A DNA stretch of 47,362 nucleotides from Halorubrum alkaliphilum (GCF_017873815.1 NZ_JAGGKQ010000021.1:1-47362), one strand, 5' to 3'. Shown: positions 1 through 8,432, counted from the stretch's first letter. Notes: generated by a model from the letters alone, not told the origin. Numbers and translations are program-made.

Positions 1-1354
1 CTATCGCATCTTCTGACTCCAAGAACCGGTCTCTGACGCGGTAAAACCGTGAATTATCGACCCCACCCCGACGCAGTCTTGCGTTCAACAAGGCATCTGT
101 CGGGGAGAGGTTGAGTAACGACGTGTACCGATCGCGTTCCTCGTCGAGAACGAATTCGTTGGCAAGCACCCGCCTGAATAGTGTAATCGCTGCCTCGTAA
201 TCCGTGAAGACATTATCAAACGGCATGTCGTCTCGTTCGTTGTGTAACACGAAATTCCGTGAGTTAGAGTAGAAGTACTCTTTCGTCCCATCTGACGTAT
301 CCTCGAACGTTTCAGAGAACGCAGCAAGATCATCCACATCAACATTAAGCGACGTGACTAAATTCCGGATCTTGTCAGCCGTGGCGCTCCCCACAGTCTC
401 GTCGTGCGCTGCGTACCGTTCAGCCAGAACTTCCATCCCGGCCGCAATCGACGCAATCCGAGCATTCACAGTCCGATCACTCAGCATCGCATCGAGATAC
501 CACGAAATACACCGTTGGTACCGGTACTGTTCCGCTCTCTCAACAAATCGGTCATATCCGTGATCGAGAAACACTCGCACGTCGTTCGCACCGTCAATCC
601 GACCACCAGAGAAAGCATGACCGATATCATCACGCCACGTTGTCATCCACCGCTCGTATGTCCACGACACTGTGTCACCGTCAACCGCAGTGATTCGAGC
701 TCGAACCGGCGCGGGGAATACTCCTTGAACGAACGCTATCAACCATATCGCGGGTTGAAGAGTACACGATGCGTGATCGAATTGAATGTCTACCGGACCG
801 TTTACCGAGTGTGTTAGCGTAACCGTCGCGGTGCGAAGTGACCGCCTGTATTCTTTGATTTGCTGTATTCGCTCTTCGAACCCGTCCACTTGATGTGATT
901 GAATCGCGAACTCATCACGTTCCAAAAGCGGTGTGTCGTCCGGTTGCGGGAACCACGTATTTGGAACACGGAAATTCAGCACATCAAACTCGATCGTGGC
1001 ATCTTCACCGACAAACGCGTTGTCCGGAGCTGAATCGAACACAACAACAGACGGCGTGATCCCTGTTACTCGGGCAGTCCCGTCCCTCCCATCGAATTCC
1101 GTCGATGTAATTACTTTTTCCAACGTTACCGGGACGCCGTCACGAGTCTCTCCATGGAATTCATCGAATTGGGGGGGTTGAGAACCGGTTACCTGCCCGA
1201 TGGATTCTTCCACTGTCTCTAACGGCTCCACATCACCGGTCACGTCACCAGTAATGTCACCGGACTCGGTCAGCGACAGGTCAACAACACCACTCTCACC
1301 GTCCGTGTCATTGTCGAGAAGCACGGATTCGGCCGTGATAGCGTCGTTGAACAT
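1..1354 (-). CDS. ApeA-like HEPN ribonuclease, 3' end outside window
   Basis: The reading frame is open from an ATG at 1354 to the left window edge, giving at least 451 residues; it has no stop inside the window. The N-terminal part (about residues 50-230) is rich in beta strands and reads like the ApeA N-terminal domain (pattern GETRDGVPVTLEK, then VPNTWFPQP). The C-terminal part is helical and contains RNFVLHNE with R366 and H371, a perfect RX4H motif of catalytic HEPN RNases. Known ApeA proteins are anti-phage HEPN nucleases that act by abortive infection; that role here is inference. A TATA-like TTTATGT lies at 1391-1397, about 27 nt before a probable start site. It is divergent from the DUF3800-like gene at 1618. 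The HEPN call is firm; the ApeA subfamily is less certain. Confidence 0.72.
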   Translation of the reverse strand, partial: MFNDAITAESVLLDNDTDGESGVVDLSLTESGDITGDVTGDVEPLETVEESIGQVTGSQPPQFDEFHGETRDGVPVTLEKVITSTEFDGRDGTARVTGITPSVVVFDSAPDNAFVGEDATIEFDVLNFRVPNTWFPQPDDTPLLERDEFAIQSHQVDGFEERIQQIKEYRRSLRTATVTLTHSVNGPVDIQFDHASCTLQPAIWLIAFVQGVFPAPVRARITAVDGDTVSWTYERWMTTWRDDIGHAFSGGRIDGANDVRVFLDHGYDRFVERAEQYRYQRCISWYLDAMLSDRTVNARIASIAAGMEVLAERYAAHDETVGSATADKIRNLVTSLNVDVDDLAAFSETFEDTSDGTKEYFYSNSRNFVLHNERDDMPFDNVFTDYEAAITLFRRVLANEFVLDEERDRYTSLLNLSPTDALLNARLRRGGVDNSRFYRVRDRFLESEDAI

Positions 1355-1390
1355 GAGTATTGGTTGCTACGTGGATACTCCCGGGCTTGT

Positions 1391-1397
1391 ACATAAA
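1391..1397 (-). promoter_or_regulatory. TATA box of HEPN gene
   Basis: TTTATGT on the minus strand, centred about 40 nt upstream of the ATG at 1354. This predicts a leader of about 13 nt. Confidence 0.45.
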
Positions 1398-1580
1398 CCC
1401 AGTTCTGAGAGCGTGTCACAGCAACGCCTCACGATATTTCACCGGTGGTCGATTGAATTAACCGGCCAGGAAGCAACTCTTACCGACCGGCTGTTTCAGT
1501 CGATACTGTATATGAAGAAGAGGATTTCAACAAAGCCAAAAGTCAAGAAATACACGCGCAGCGACTAGCCAAGTTTGACA

Positions 1581-1588
1581 TTTATATA
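1581..1588 (+). promoter_or_regulatory. TATA box of DUF3800-like gene
   Basis: TTTATATA, centred about 33 nt upstream of the ATG at 1618. It predicts a very short leader of about 6-7 nt, as is common in haloarchaea. Confidence 0.6.
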
Positions 1589-1617
1589 GGCCTGTAAACA
1601 ACCTTATAATCGAACTG

Positions 1618-2502
1618 ATGTCATCTGGTCTGCGTCCATTAGCACTTCAAGAATCTTCTTCGGGCGATAGCAAGCGTGCGGCTCATGTTGTTGGTATTGA
1701 CGAATCTGGAAACTCTGCTGACGGAGCCTTTGTTCTCGCTGCTGTTCAGTGCCCGCGTAGTTCTGGTGAGCGACTAGCCGAGTTGCTCATCGAGTTAGAC
1801 CTTGATCCATGGGTGAGTAAGTCTTCTTCTGCCCCATCTACTCTCACAGACAGTGGGCTCACAGACACCGTAATAGAGTTGATTCGACAAATTCGCGATG
1901 AGCCGATCACTTGGCACGCCGCTGCATGCTGGGGGAATTGCCCGGTTGATAAGCAGGCGATGACAGCGTGTATAATTTCAACTAAATCTCTCACTAGGCA
2001 TCGCGACTCCCAAGGCGGGTATGAAGGAAATGCAGCTCTGCTACACGATGGTAAGGGCGACAACTTCGGTAATGGATATATCAAGCTTCGCCGAGCTGGG
2101 CGAACACAGTTTGAGGGATTTGGTGACCGGGAAACTCCTGTATTCATTTCAATGCTAGAATCTGGTGATAGAATTTATCCAGAGATAACCGCAGCCGACT
2201 ATATTGCTGGGTTAATCAGGTCAGAAATACATAATGAAGGGAGCATTGAGGCAGTTGATATTCCAATGATTGACCGTATCTCTAACTCTTGGTCAACGCC
2301 AAAAGACGCTTCTCCAGAACCTCAATACGAAATTCGAGCTCGAAACCACCAAAGAGAGCCAAAACGTCAAGATCGGGCGGCAGCTTGGATCGAAGGACGC
2401 CGCCCGCCAACGACTGATGCGTGGGGAGATCGGCCACTAGAGGCGATTGTCGATCGTTTGAGTTCTGATGTCGTGCGCAACTATCTACTGACCGAATTAT
2501 AG
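1618..2502 (+). CDS. DUF3800-like protein (RNase H-fold)
   Basis: 294 residues. The N-terminus has GIDESGNS (D28, E29), the hallmark first strand of DUF3800 proteins, which resemble RNase H-fold nucleases. Further acidic residues that could complete the site are D144/D148 in LLHDGKGDNFG and D194 in ITAADYIAGLI; the latter matches the DUF3800 C-terminal (A)D(F/Y)xAG motif. The tail (about 230-294) is basic and charged. It has a strong TATA box and is divergent from the HEPN gene, suggesting a two-gene defence or mobile-element cargo. Base composition is lower in GC than typical haloarchaeal core genes, consistent with transfer. Family assignment is by motif only; the activity is not known. Confidence 0.6.
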   Translation: MSSGLRPLALQESSSGDSKRAAHVVGIDESGNSADGAFVLAAVQCPRSSGERLAELLIELDLDPWVSKSSSAPSTLTDSGLTDTVIELIRQIRDEPITWHAAACWGNCPVDKQAMTACIISTKSLTRHRDSQGGYEGNAALLHDGKGDNFGNGYIKLRRAGRTQFEGFGDRETPVFISMLESGDRIYPEITAADYIAGLIRSEIHNEGSIEAVDIPMIDRISNSWSTPKDASPEPQYEIRARNHQREPKRQDRAAAWIEGRRPPTTDAWGDRPLEAIVDRLSSDVVRNYLLTEL

Positions 2503-2746
2503 AGTGGAAAGAACCGCCGGACGTCAACACACGTGCGCTGTGACCGCACATGCTAGCCAGACTAAGCCCCGCCCCAAAGGCAAGGGCTCAGTCTGCGTCC
2601 TCACTATAACCATGATATAGTGAAGATATAAAACTTGTGCTGATAAGCATTACCGCACCACGACACTACAGGATATTACTGAACAAATGGGATCGAACGG
2701 GTTTCAGCGGGAGTAACACAACCGATGACTTGTTCTGAGCGACGTC
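2503..2746. other. Intergenic region with two hairpins
   Basis: No gene is seen. The segment holds a hairpin at about 2558-2595 (CAGACT..GCCC paired with GGGC..AGTCTG), which could end the DUF3800-like transcript. A 7-bp inverted repeat CACTATA/TATAGTG lies at 2602-2622, directly followed by an orphan TATA-like GATATAAAA. The promoter-like signal faces right, but only a 9-codon ORF follows, so the gene it served may be lost. Confidence 0.4.
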
Positions 2747-2944
2747 CTACCAATCCAGTTCGATGTTCCGACCGCTGCTTTCGCCGCCGCCGACGTTCCC
2801 GAGCATTCTTGGTTTCATATCGGGGTGCCAGCTGTTGCCTCGCTGCTCAATCCAATCGTCAGCCTCGAGCTGACGGAGGACGCGGTAGACCGTCGACGGC
2901 ATACGGCGGATATCCGACCTCAGTATCGGCCAAATAAAGTACAC
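2747..2944 (-). pseudogene. Winged-helix regulator remnant
   Basis: A 65-codon frame with a recognisable winged-helix core: MPSTVYRVLRQLEADDWIEQ looks like a recognition helix followed by the wing (RGNSW). The C-terminal tail is GGGESSGRNIELDW. The family normally carries a full N-terminal helical part, which is missing here. Upstream sequence (2945-3000) gives no continuation and the start sits in the middle of the DNA-binding domain. I read this as the 3' remnant of a MarR/HTH-type gene left by rearrangement next to the integrase-like gene. Confidence 0.45.
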
Positions 2945-3241
2945 AATCGGTTTTGTGATGACTGCTCCCGTTGTGTGGTTAACTTGTGTGTTGGTTGTTC
3001 AACTTCCGACAGCCAACGCACAATAGTTTATTCCACCACTAGGTGGCTGCTGAGTCGTGCGATTTGTTCCGCTTCCAAACACTCTATGAGATGTTTCTGT
3101 CCACACAAGCTCTGACTCACGTCCTGCGGTTTTGAGCTTTGGAGTCTCAAACAACGACGATCAAGATTTGTAGTCAGTTTGGACCGGCTAACAAGAGATA
3201 CCCCAGTAACGAATATCACCCTCGGGTGGGCAGTACTAATC

Positions 3242-4909
3242 ATGTCGCAAAAATGGACTCTGGAGTATCTCCGGAACGGGTTCGTCGACGAGGTGAAGCA
3301 ACAGCGAGCAGAGCAGGGATGTAACACGAACGAGAAGCCGACCCACAAGTGGTTGCGGGAGAATGGATTCGGATACTTCCTCCAACGTGTCCGGGAACTT
3401 GGCATCCGTCCTGATGAATGGCTCTTCGAGGAATGTGGGTTCGAGCAGCCGAGAAAAGACTACCCGTGTAGCAACCCCGAAACGGTCCGGCGTGTCGAAG
3501 GCTGGCTTGAGTACGAGGACAACGTCGGCGAACGGCTCAACGGGACAAGCCTCTCGTCAGCGCGGACCCACCTCCGGCGCTCGATGGAGATCTCGAAGGA
3601 GACGACCGGGACAAGCGACATCTTTGAGCTCGGCCGCGGCGAGCGTGAGGTCTGCTTCAATCGCGCGGAACAGTTGATGGAAGGATTCAAAAGTGAGTTC
3701 GAAAGTGGTCAGAGCCGGTACAACTACGTGACGACCCTGCGGGACCTCCTCGCGCGGATGGAGGACAAAAATGTCGTCGACCATGACCCCCTAACACCCC
3801 TGGTCAGAGATTCTGACTGGGCTGGAGATTCGACACCTGTCACGATTGCGCCCTCCACATCGCTCGTGAAGGCGTACTTCGACGCCTGCGAGACACGGAC
3901 CGAGCAGATGGTGATGATCTGTCTGGCCGTGATGGGATGGCGGCCAGCTGACTTCTGTGACCCAGCAGCGATTCGGGACATCCACTTCGATGGAGAGCGC
4001 CCGTACGTCGAGTTCACGGATGACCGGAAGAATGGCCCCAGTCTCGTCCCCATCATCCTGTGTCAGGACTTCATTGAGCAGTGGGTGCGACTCGTCGAGA
4101 CGGTACCGGGCAACGACACAGCGCTGTTCCCATCTGACGCTTCCGACGACGGAGCACGGTCGAAGCAGTGGGTTCGAGATACCGTCACAGCGATCGGAGA
4201 GCGCGTCGACGAGACGCTTCGTAACGGTGAGAAGCCCACCCCGAGGCACTTCCGCAATTTCTGGTACACTGAGTACACGACGGCCTACGCAGAGTTCCGT
4301 CGAGACAACGACTTCGCAGCCTCGGCACAGGGGTCGCAGTCTGCCCGAATCCCGAGTACGTCGTACAACGATCCCCGCTATGGCAGTTGGTTCGACACGT
4401 TCGAACAGTTTGCCCACTCTAAGCTATCTATCCCGGTCGCTGACCTCGAGCCTGCCGACGAGATCGGCAGCATCGACATCGGCGATATCGATGGTGACGC
4501 GGCGTTCGACCTCGTTGAGACAGTCAGACAGGCCACACTGGAGGGCTGGGAAGATGCGAAGGCGTTGTTCCCAGCCGGGGCCGCCATCTACCTCACGAGC
4601 TACGTGGGCATCGCTGCTGGCCACACAGCGTCAACGTGGGTGTGGGTCAAACACCGTGGGATGTCGATGCATCCGGAGTTAGAGCACTACCCCAACATGA
4701 GTGTCCAGCGCCAGACAGGGCTCGGACTGGTTCTCGGAACTCTTCTCACGGCATTCCTCGGTTCGTGGCACGTGAACGGTACGTTCGAGAAATTGGCCTC
4801 GGGAGAGTTGACAGCGTGGGTTCCTCTGGTCTTCGCAGTCATCTACGCAGTCTGGCTGTTTGACCGGCAGTTGCCCGACCCCGATGATGCGGTCGAAGCA
4901 CTGGGATAA
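3242..4909 (+). CDS. Tyrosine-recombinase-like protein with C-terminal membrane segments
   Basis: 555 residues from the ATG at 3242; an upstream TTG at 3179 is in frame but less likely. The middle resembles the phage-integrase catalytic domain: AVMGWRPADFCD supplies an Arg (R234) in the position of the first catalytic Arg of the GLR motif, and PRHFRNFW (334-341) aligns with the HxxR box. In that box the His is replaced by Arg (R335) while R338 is kept. No clear nucleophilic Tyr in a GH..Y context was found. The last 120 residues contain about three hydrophobic helices (near AAIYLTSYVGIAA, GLVLGTLLTAFLG and PLVFAVIYAVWLF). Integrase-like domain plus membrane anchor is unusual. It may be a degenerate integrase or an integrase-fold protein with another role; function is not assigned. 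Confidence 0.55.
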   Translation: MSQKWTLEYLRNGFVDEVKQQRAEQGCNTNEKPTHKWLRENGFGYFLQRVRELGIRPDEWLFEECGFEQPRKDYPCSNPETVRRVEGWLEYEDNVGERLNGTSLSSARTHLRRSMEISKETTGTSDIFELGRGEREVCFNRAEQLMEGFKSEFESGQSRYNYVTTLRDLLARMEDKNVVDHDPLTPLVRDSDWAGDSTPVTIAPSTSLVKAYFDACETRTEQMVMICLAVMGWRPADFCDPAAIRDIHFDGERPYVEFTDDRKNGPSLVPIILCQDFIEQWVRLVETVPGNDTALFPSDASDDGARSKQWVRDTVTAIGERVDETLRNGEKPTPRHFRNFWYTEYTTAYAEFRRDNDFAASAQGSQSARIPSTSYNDPRYGSWFDTFEQFAHSKLSIPVADLEPADEIGSIDIGDIDGDAAFDLVETVRQATLEGWEDAKALFPAGAAIYLTSYVGIAAGHTASTWVWVKHRGMSMHPELEHYPNMSVQRQTGLGLVLGTLLTAFLGSWHVNGTFEKLASGELTAWVPLVFAVIYAVWLFDRQLPDPDDAVEALG

Positions 4910-5229
4910 GCCACTGCCCCCACAACTACGGGACCGTCCTTCTTCCACGTGAAAACTGTCCGCAGATCCAACTTTGATGCCAATGTTATTTTGGAGACGT
5001 TCGCCGTCATAAGGAGTTATTTTTACCCACCGGTTGTGGTGAGGCGTGATTTAAGATGTAATTAAGAACAGAAGCTAATTCCAGCTGTAGAGGCGCTTAA
5101 AAGCCAAAATAACCAACCCACGGTTTGTGACACTCATATAAAAGTCACAACCGACTCTCTTCGACTCACGCACGATTCCTGACGGAACCCTCCGGCGTCC
5201 TAGCGCCGGAGGAGTCGTGCTGCCACCCA
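4910..5229. other. Intergenic leader of the 5.2-7.5 kb operon
   Basis: No gene is supported here. It holds the promoter/operator at 5125-5150 and a GC-rich hairpin at 5189-5212 (CCTCCGGCG paired with CGCCGGAGG), inside a wider near-palindrome bounded by GCACGA and TCGTGC. The hairpin resembles the palindromic ends of IS200/IS605-type elements but no second end is visible, so that origin is only a guess. Confidence 0.4.
5125..5150 (+). promoter_or_regulatory. TATA box bracketed by TTGTGAC/GTCACAA operator
   Basis: A perfect 7-bp inverted repeat TTGTGAC (5125-5131) and GTCACAA (5144-5150) encloses a 12-nt spacer that carries the TATA-like CATATAAAA. A dimeric repressor bound here would occlude TBP. 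The first downstream gene products are the 55-aa ORF and a winged-helix protein, the latter a natural candidate for autoregulation. This is inference from position. Confidence 0.5.
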
Positions 5230-5397
5230 ATGACAGCAATCAACCCAAACAGGGTCAGGAGTGATAACTCTGGTCTCCAGAGTACCTCACTCGACACTGA
5301 CCTACAGACACACCGCGTCGCACAGTCCAGTTCTAAAATCCCGCCGAACCATCGCCAGCGAAACGCCGGTCGAACAATCATCGTGGGGTCGGTCTAA
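5230..5397 (+). CDS. Short hypothetical protein, first gene of nuclease operon
   Basis: 55 codons from an ATG at 5230. The stop codon TAA (5395-5397) directly abuts the GTG start of the next gene, which argues for translational coupling. The product is polar and slightly basic with no recognisable domain. It may be a genuine small protein or a translated leader; there is no independent support beyond the zero-gap junction and position behind the promoter. Confidence 0.35.
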   Translation: MTAINPNRVRSDNSGLQSTSLDTDLQTHRVAQSSSKIPPNHRQRNAGRTIIVGSV

Positions 5398-5781
5398 GTG
5401 ACCGAAGCCACCGACGATCCGACCTCGTTTGCCATCCCGATGGATCCAGACCGTGCGTTCAACGCAATCGCAAACAGTCGTCGCCGGCGCGTCTTGCTCT
5501 CACTCTCACAGTCGCATGGAGCAACTACCGCAGGTGATCTGGCCGTCGAAATCGCCGCCATCGAGAATGCGATTGACCCCAGTAAAATCAGGAGCAACGA
5601 ACGCACCTCAGTCTACATCTCGCTGACCCAATCGCATCTCGAGACGCTCGATGAGTGCGGCGCAATCGCGTTTGATGACCGATCGAAGTCCGTCTCTCCG
5701 ACAGACGCGACCGAACCCCTCGCCGAACACATCCGCCGGCTTCAAACCGCGTGCTACAAGCCGGACTCGGAGGGCGCCTAA
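5398..5781 (+). CDS. DUF7344-like winged-helix protein
   Basis: 127 residues, GTG start. The order of elements fits haloarchaeal DUF7344 winged-helix proteins: a short acidic lead, AFNAIANSRRRRVLLSL as the first helix, DLAVEIAAIE, a segment TSVYISLTQSHLETLDECGAI as recognition helix, and AFDDRSKSVSPT as the wing. The C-terminal region is an amphipathic helix. It is probably a DNA-binding regulator or the DNA-binding subunit of this operon. Its TAA stop overlaps the next ATG (TAATG, 5779-5783). The family call is from pattern; the target is unknown, but the bracketed promoter at 5125-5150 is a candidate. Confidence 0.65.
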   Translation: MTEATDDPTSFAIPMDPDRAFNAIANSRRRRVLLSLSQSHGATTAGDLAVEIAAIENAIDPSKIRSNERTSVYISLTQSHLETLDECGAIAFDDRSKSVSPTDATEPLAEHIRRLQTACYKPDSEGA

Positions 5782-6467
5782 TGACTGAGTACCAGCGTGA
5801 ATTGGAGACGCTCAGAAAGATCGACTCCAACTTCCACCGACTGTTCGAAGAAGTCAACGATGGTGACGACGTCGTTTCGATACCGGGTGGCGATCCACTC
5901 GCAACTCTGCGGCGGGCACGGGCAAAGATCGACACCGCACTGTTCGCGTACCGTCGCCGAACTGAGGACGCCACGCTCGCTGATGACGGGACCTGTCTAC
6001 TCCAGTGGGACCCACCGAGTGCGCCACCGCGTCGCCTCCGGTTTGAACCCGATAACACTGGCGAGTCCTGGACACGCCGTGAATTCGAGTGGACTGGCGC
6101 AGAGTGGCGCTCCTGTGGTAGCGACCGTGTCGAGGACGTCGCGATCCGCGCCCCAGCAGCCGCCCGGTATCCTGATCCTGTCGACCCGCCACCGCTCGAA
6201 ACGATGGTTGAGTGGATCCGTGACGGCTGGGCGCGTCCAGACCCGCCTGCGCTCGTGTTCGCGAAGACGGCCACAACCGAACAGGGCGTGGTCGTTTCCG
6301 TCGACGGCGAGCTCCGCTACCGGGAGCGCGATAGCCCACAGTGGTATCCTGCGACGACAGACGAGTTCTACCACCACCTTCGCACTCACGGACAGCCAAC
6401 GCTCCTACCGCTCTCAGAAACCGCACTGACTCGCCATGACTTCACTCCCAGCCCGCTCTCTCAATGA
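5781..6467 (+). CDS. Unknown acidic protein of the nuclease operon
   Basis: 228 residues from the ATG at 5781 that overlaps the preceding stop. I do not recognise the family. The N-terminal 60 residues are helical (ELETLRKIDSNFHRLFEEV, TLRRARAKIDTALFAYRRR). The rest is rich in Pro, Trp and beta-prone segments, with repeated RYRERDSPQWYP-like aromatic stretches. No signal peptide or membrane segment is seen. Its stop overlaps the start of the nuclease gene (ATGA at 6464-6467), so the three larger proteins are probably made in fixed proportion and may form a complex. Confidence 0.6.
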   Translation: MTEYQRELETLRKIDSNFHRLFEEVNDGDDVVSIPGGDPLATLRRARAKIDTALFAYRRRTEDATLADDGTCLLQWDPPSAPPRRLRFEPDNTGESWTRREFEWTGAEWRSCGSDRVEDVAIRAPAAARYPDPVDPPPLETMVEWIRDGWARPDPPALVFAKTATTEQGVVVSVDGELRYRERDSPQWYPATTDEFYHHLRTHGQPTLLPLSETALTRHDFTPSPLSQ

Positions 6468-7507
6468 CGGACGAACCACTCTCGCTTCCACCGGGATTCG
6501 ATCGTGGACTCACCCAGCTTATCGACGCGATCGAGACGCTCCGGGACGCTCTCTCAGACGAGGAGACACTTACGACCGTCCAAGCTGTCACCACACGGCG
6601 GCGGTTGTTCCTCGCGCTCTACCCGCTTAAGACGATCCGCCAACAGCTTGCGGATACAGAGCATTCCCCATCCCAAGGCGATCATGAGGTGATGACGTGG
6701 GATGGCCCTGCTCAGGCACTGTATCATATCGAACTACGTCTCGATCGGCTGCTTGAGGATCTCTCCATTCAGGGGTACGACCACTCCTCACAAGAGTATT
6801 CGATCGAGCAAACACTCGAAACGATTCAAGACCACATCGTCATTCTTCAGGACGCACTTTCTGAGGGGTCGACGGACAACTCCACGCAGCTTGAGAAACT
6901 CTCCAGTCACCGATCTGTCTATGCAGACGTGGCTGGGCGTGGGGTTGGCGATGGGCGATGGCTTGAGTATCAACTCCAACGCGCGTTGATGCGGTGGGGG
7001 TATCGAGCAGAGACGCGCCAGCACCTGTTCGGTCTCGAGGTCGACGTCGTCGCCAACCGGAAGCCAAAACAACGGCAGCCGACTGATTGGATTGTCGCTC
7101 AGTGTAAAGACTGGACGAGCGACACGATCACGCCGTCGACGATCTTCCGGCTGTGTACGATCGCGTTTGCCTGCCGGGCAATGCCGGTCCTCTGCCACAC
7201 AACCGAGATCACACCTCGGGCTGAGGAACTCGCCCGTCAGTTCGAAGTTCGGATCCTCGATCTGCGGGATCTTGAACGAGGTGCGCTTCCTGCACCCCAA
7301 GTGTACAAGCCGTCTGCTGAACTCAACGAGTGGCCTCCACAGTACAACGCTCGTGACGATCGGGGCACTCTCCCCGTCATGTTCTACGGAGAGCCTGGCA
7401 AACGGTTCAGCTACGTTCCTGGATTCACTCCCGTGGGGATGGACTACGACTATGAACCGATTGATACCGATCGAGACGACGATACGCATCCCGCAGCAGG
7501 CCACTGA
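6464..7507 (+). CDS. Mrr-like PD-(D/E)XK nuclease
   Basis: 347 residues. The N-terminal half (1-150) is helical and has no known domain. Residues 160-290 read as a restriction-endonuclease-like (Mrr_cat type) fold: GDGRWLEYQLQRALMRWGY (conserved Glu and helix), GLEVDVV with D194, then IVAQCKDW with Q213 and K215, i.e. the D...QxK form of the PD-(D/E)XK site. A helix-strand pair follows (RLCTIAFACRAMPVLCHTTE). The C-terminal 60 residues are a low-complexity acidic tail. Related domains cut DNA, often methylated or foreign. Here the gene closes an ATGA-coupled operon with a winged-helix protein, which suggests a DNA-targeting defence or competition system rather than a classical restriction-modification pair, since no methylase is present. 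Confidence 0.7.
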   Translation: MTDEPLSLPPGFDRGLTQLIDAIETLRDALSDEETLTTVQAVTTRRRLFLALYPLKTIRQQLADTEHSPSQGDHEVMTWDGPAQALYHIELRLDRLLEDLSIQGYDHSSQEYSIEQTLETIQDHIVILQDALSEGSTDNSTQLEKLSSHRSVYADVAGRGVGDGRWLEYQLQRALMRWGYRAETRQHLFGLEVDVVANRKPKQRQPTDWIVAQCKDWTSDTITPSTIFRLCTIAFACRAMPVLCHTTEITPRAEELARQFEVRILDLRDLERGALPAPQVYKPSAELNEWPPQYNARDDRGTLPVMFYGEPGKRFSYVPGFTPVGMDYDYEPIDTDRDDDTHPAAGH

Positions 7508-7713
7508 CGAATCACGTCTAGCGACCAAGTGCGATATGGTAGCGAGGGAATAGGTTTGATAAGTCCCTGCTGTTGGAATATGCTGTCGATCAGTTTTCGT
7601 TTGCTGACACTACCCTCTATACCATTTTGTAATTGTACGAGAACAAGACTGTCAGTCAGTAGATCACTCGTAGCTGCTGCTCGGCGGCACTGAAACCACG
7701 TCAAAACCGTAGT

Positions 7714-8340
7714 CTACTCGTCGTCAACGACGGTCGCCTCTTCAGGCGGTGCGATATCGAGTTCGGCAGCGCTGCGCTCGATTTCCTCGGGCGTCATCCC
7801 CTCAGCGTCAGCGAGCAGCTCGGTGAGCTCCTCGTCCGAGACCATATCGGCGTCGGCCGGGGCTTCACGACTCATACCCCCTTCTACCCGGCGCGAAGGG
7901 ATAAACGTGGGTGTCGGTTCACCACCATCTGACCACGACGGCGGGCGGCCCGGCGACCGACGCTCTTCGAAGACATCGACGAAGTACTCAGCCTCGCGTT
8001 TGAGGTAATTGGCACAGCCACGGATAACTGCTCCTCGACTTATCGGCAGCGGCGCATGCGCGAGTTGGAGGTGAACAGTCGGCTGCGAACGGCGGGCGAT
8101 GTCGACATGGAGTCCCTCGCGGTACACGTCATGCCCAAGTGCCGACGTCTCGTTGTGGTCCACCCGGGCGATCGCCGTTCATTCGATTGGGTCGGGAGCG
8201 ACGCGATAGTGAAGCTGAACGAGAAAGCGTGAGATGTGTTGCTGGTGCTGGTCGAACCCGACCGTGAGCAGGCAGTCACGACGGCCAGCTGGGACGTGCT
8301 TGGAGACGTCGTAGCCGGTCGGGAGTGACGGGGCACTCAT
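7714..8340 (-). pseudogene. Haloarchaeal hypothetical protein gene with in-frame nonsense codon
   Basis: A single reading frame runs from the ATG at 8340 to the stop at 7714 (209 codons including the final stop). It is interrupted only by TGA at 8179-8181, codon 54. Both sides read as one protein in the same frame (before: RVAPDPIE; after: TAIARVDHNETSALGHDV), and there is no shift. A TGG to TGA change is the simplest explanation, so a Trp was probably at this position. The downstream part could restart at the GTG at 8163 and give 149 residues, including a conserved-looking DVYREGLHVDI..PTVHLQLAH core and an acidic C-terminal tail. The family is unknown to me. Alternatives are sequencing error or readthrough. 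Confidence 0.6.
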
Positions 8341-8432
8341 TCGTTCGAGCCATCATCACCCGGTACGGTGTTGCTTTCACTTTTGCCCTCGAGGTCGGGG
8401 CACCATCCGGGCCTCGCTAGAGTTGTAATAGG

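Noticed and set aside
404-1568. Plus-strand ORFs at the left edge
   Set aside because: They overlap the continuous minus-strand HEPN frame that has a catalytic motif and haloarchaeal composition.
2984-3010. Possible fifth copy of the TTAACCAACA repeat
   Set aside because: GGTTAAC and GTTGGTT occur close together but in the wrong order and spacing for the bipartite repeat.
3791-4417. Minus-strand ORF of 208 codons
   Set aside because: Shadow of the integrase-like gene; basic and low in acidic residues, unlike real proteins of this replicon.
5189-5212. Complete IS200/IS605 MITE in the operon leader
   Set aside because: Only one hairpin is present; no second end of matching design lies within several hundred bases, so it is listed only as a hairpin.
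8179-8181. TGA read as selenocysteine or programmed readthrough
   Set aside because: No SECIS-like structure was recognised, haloarchaea are not known to use selenocysteine, and the context fits a Trp codon with one changed base.
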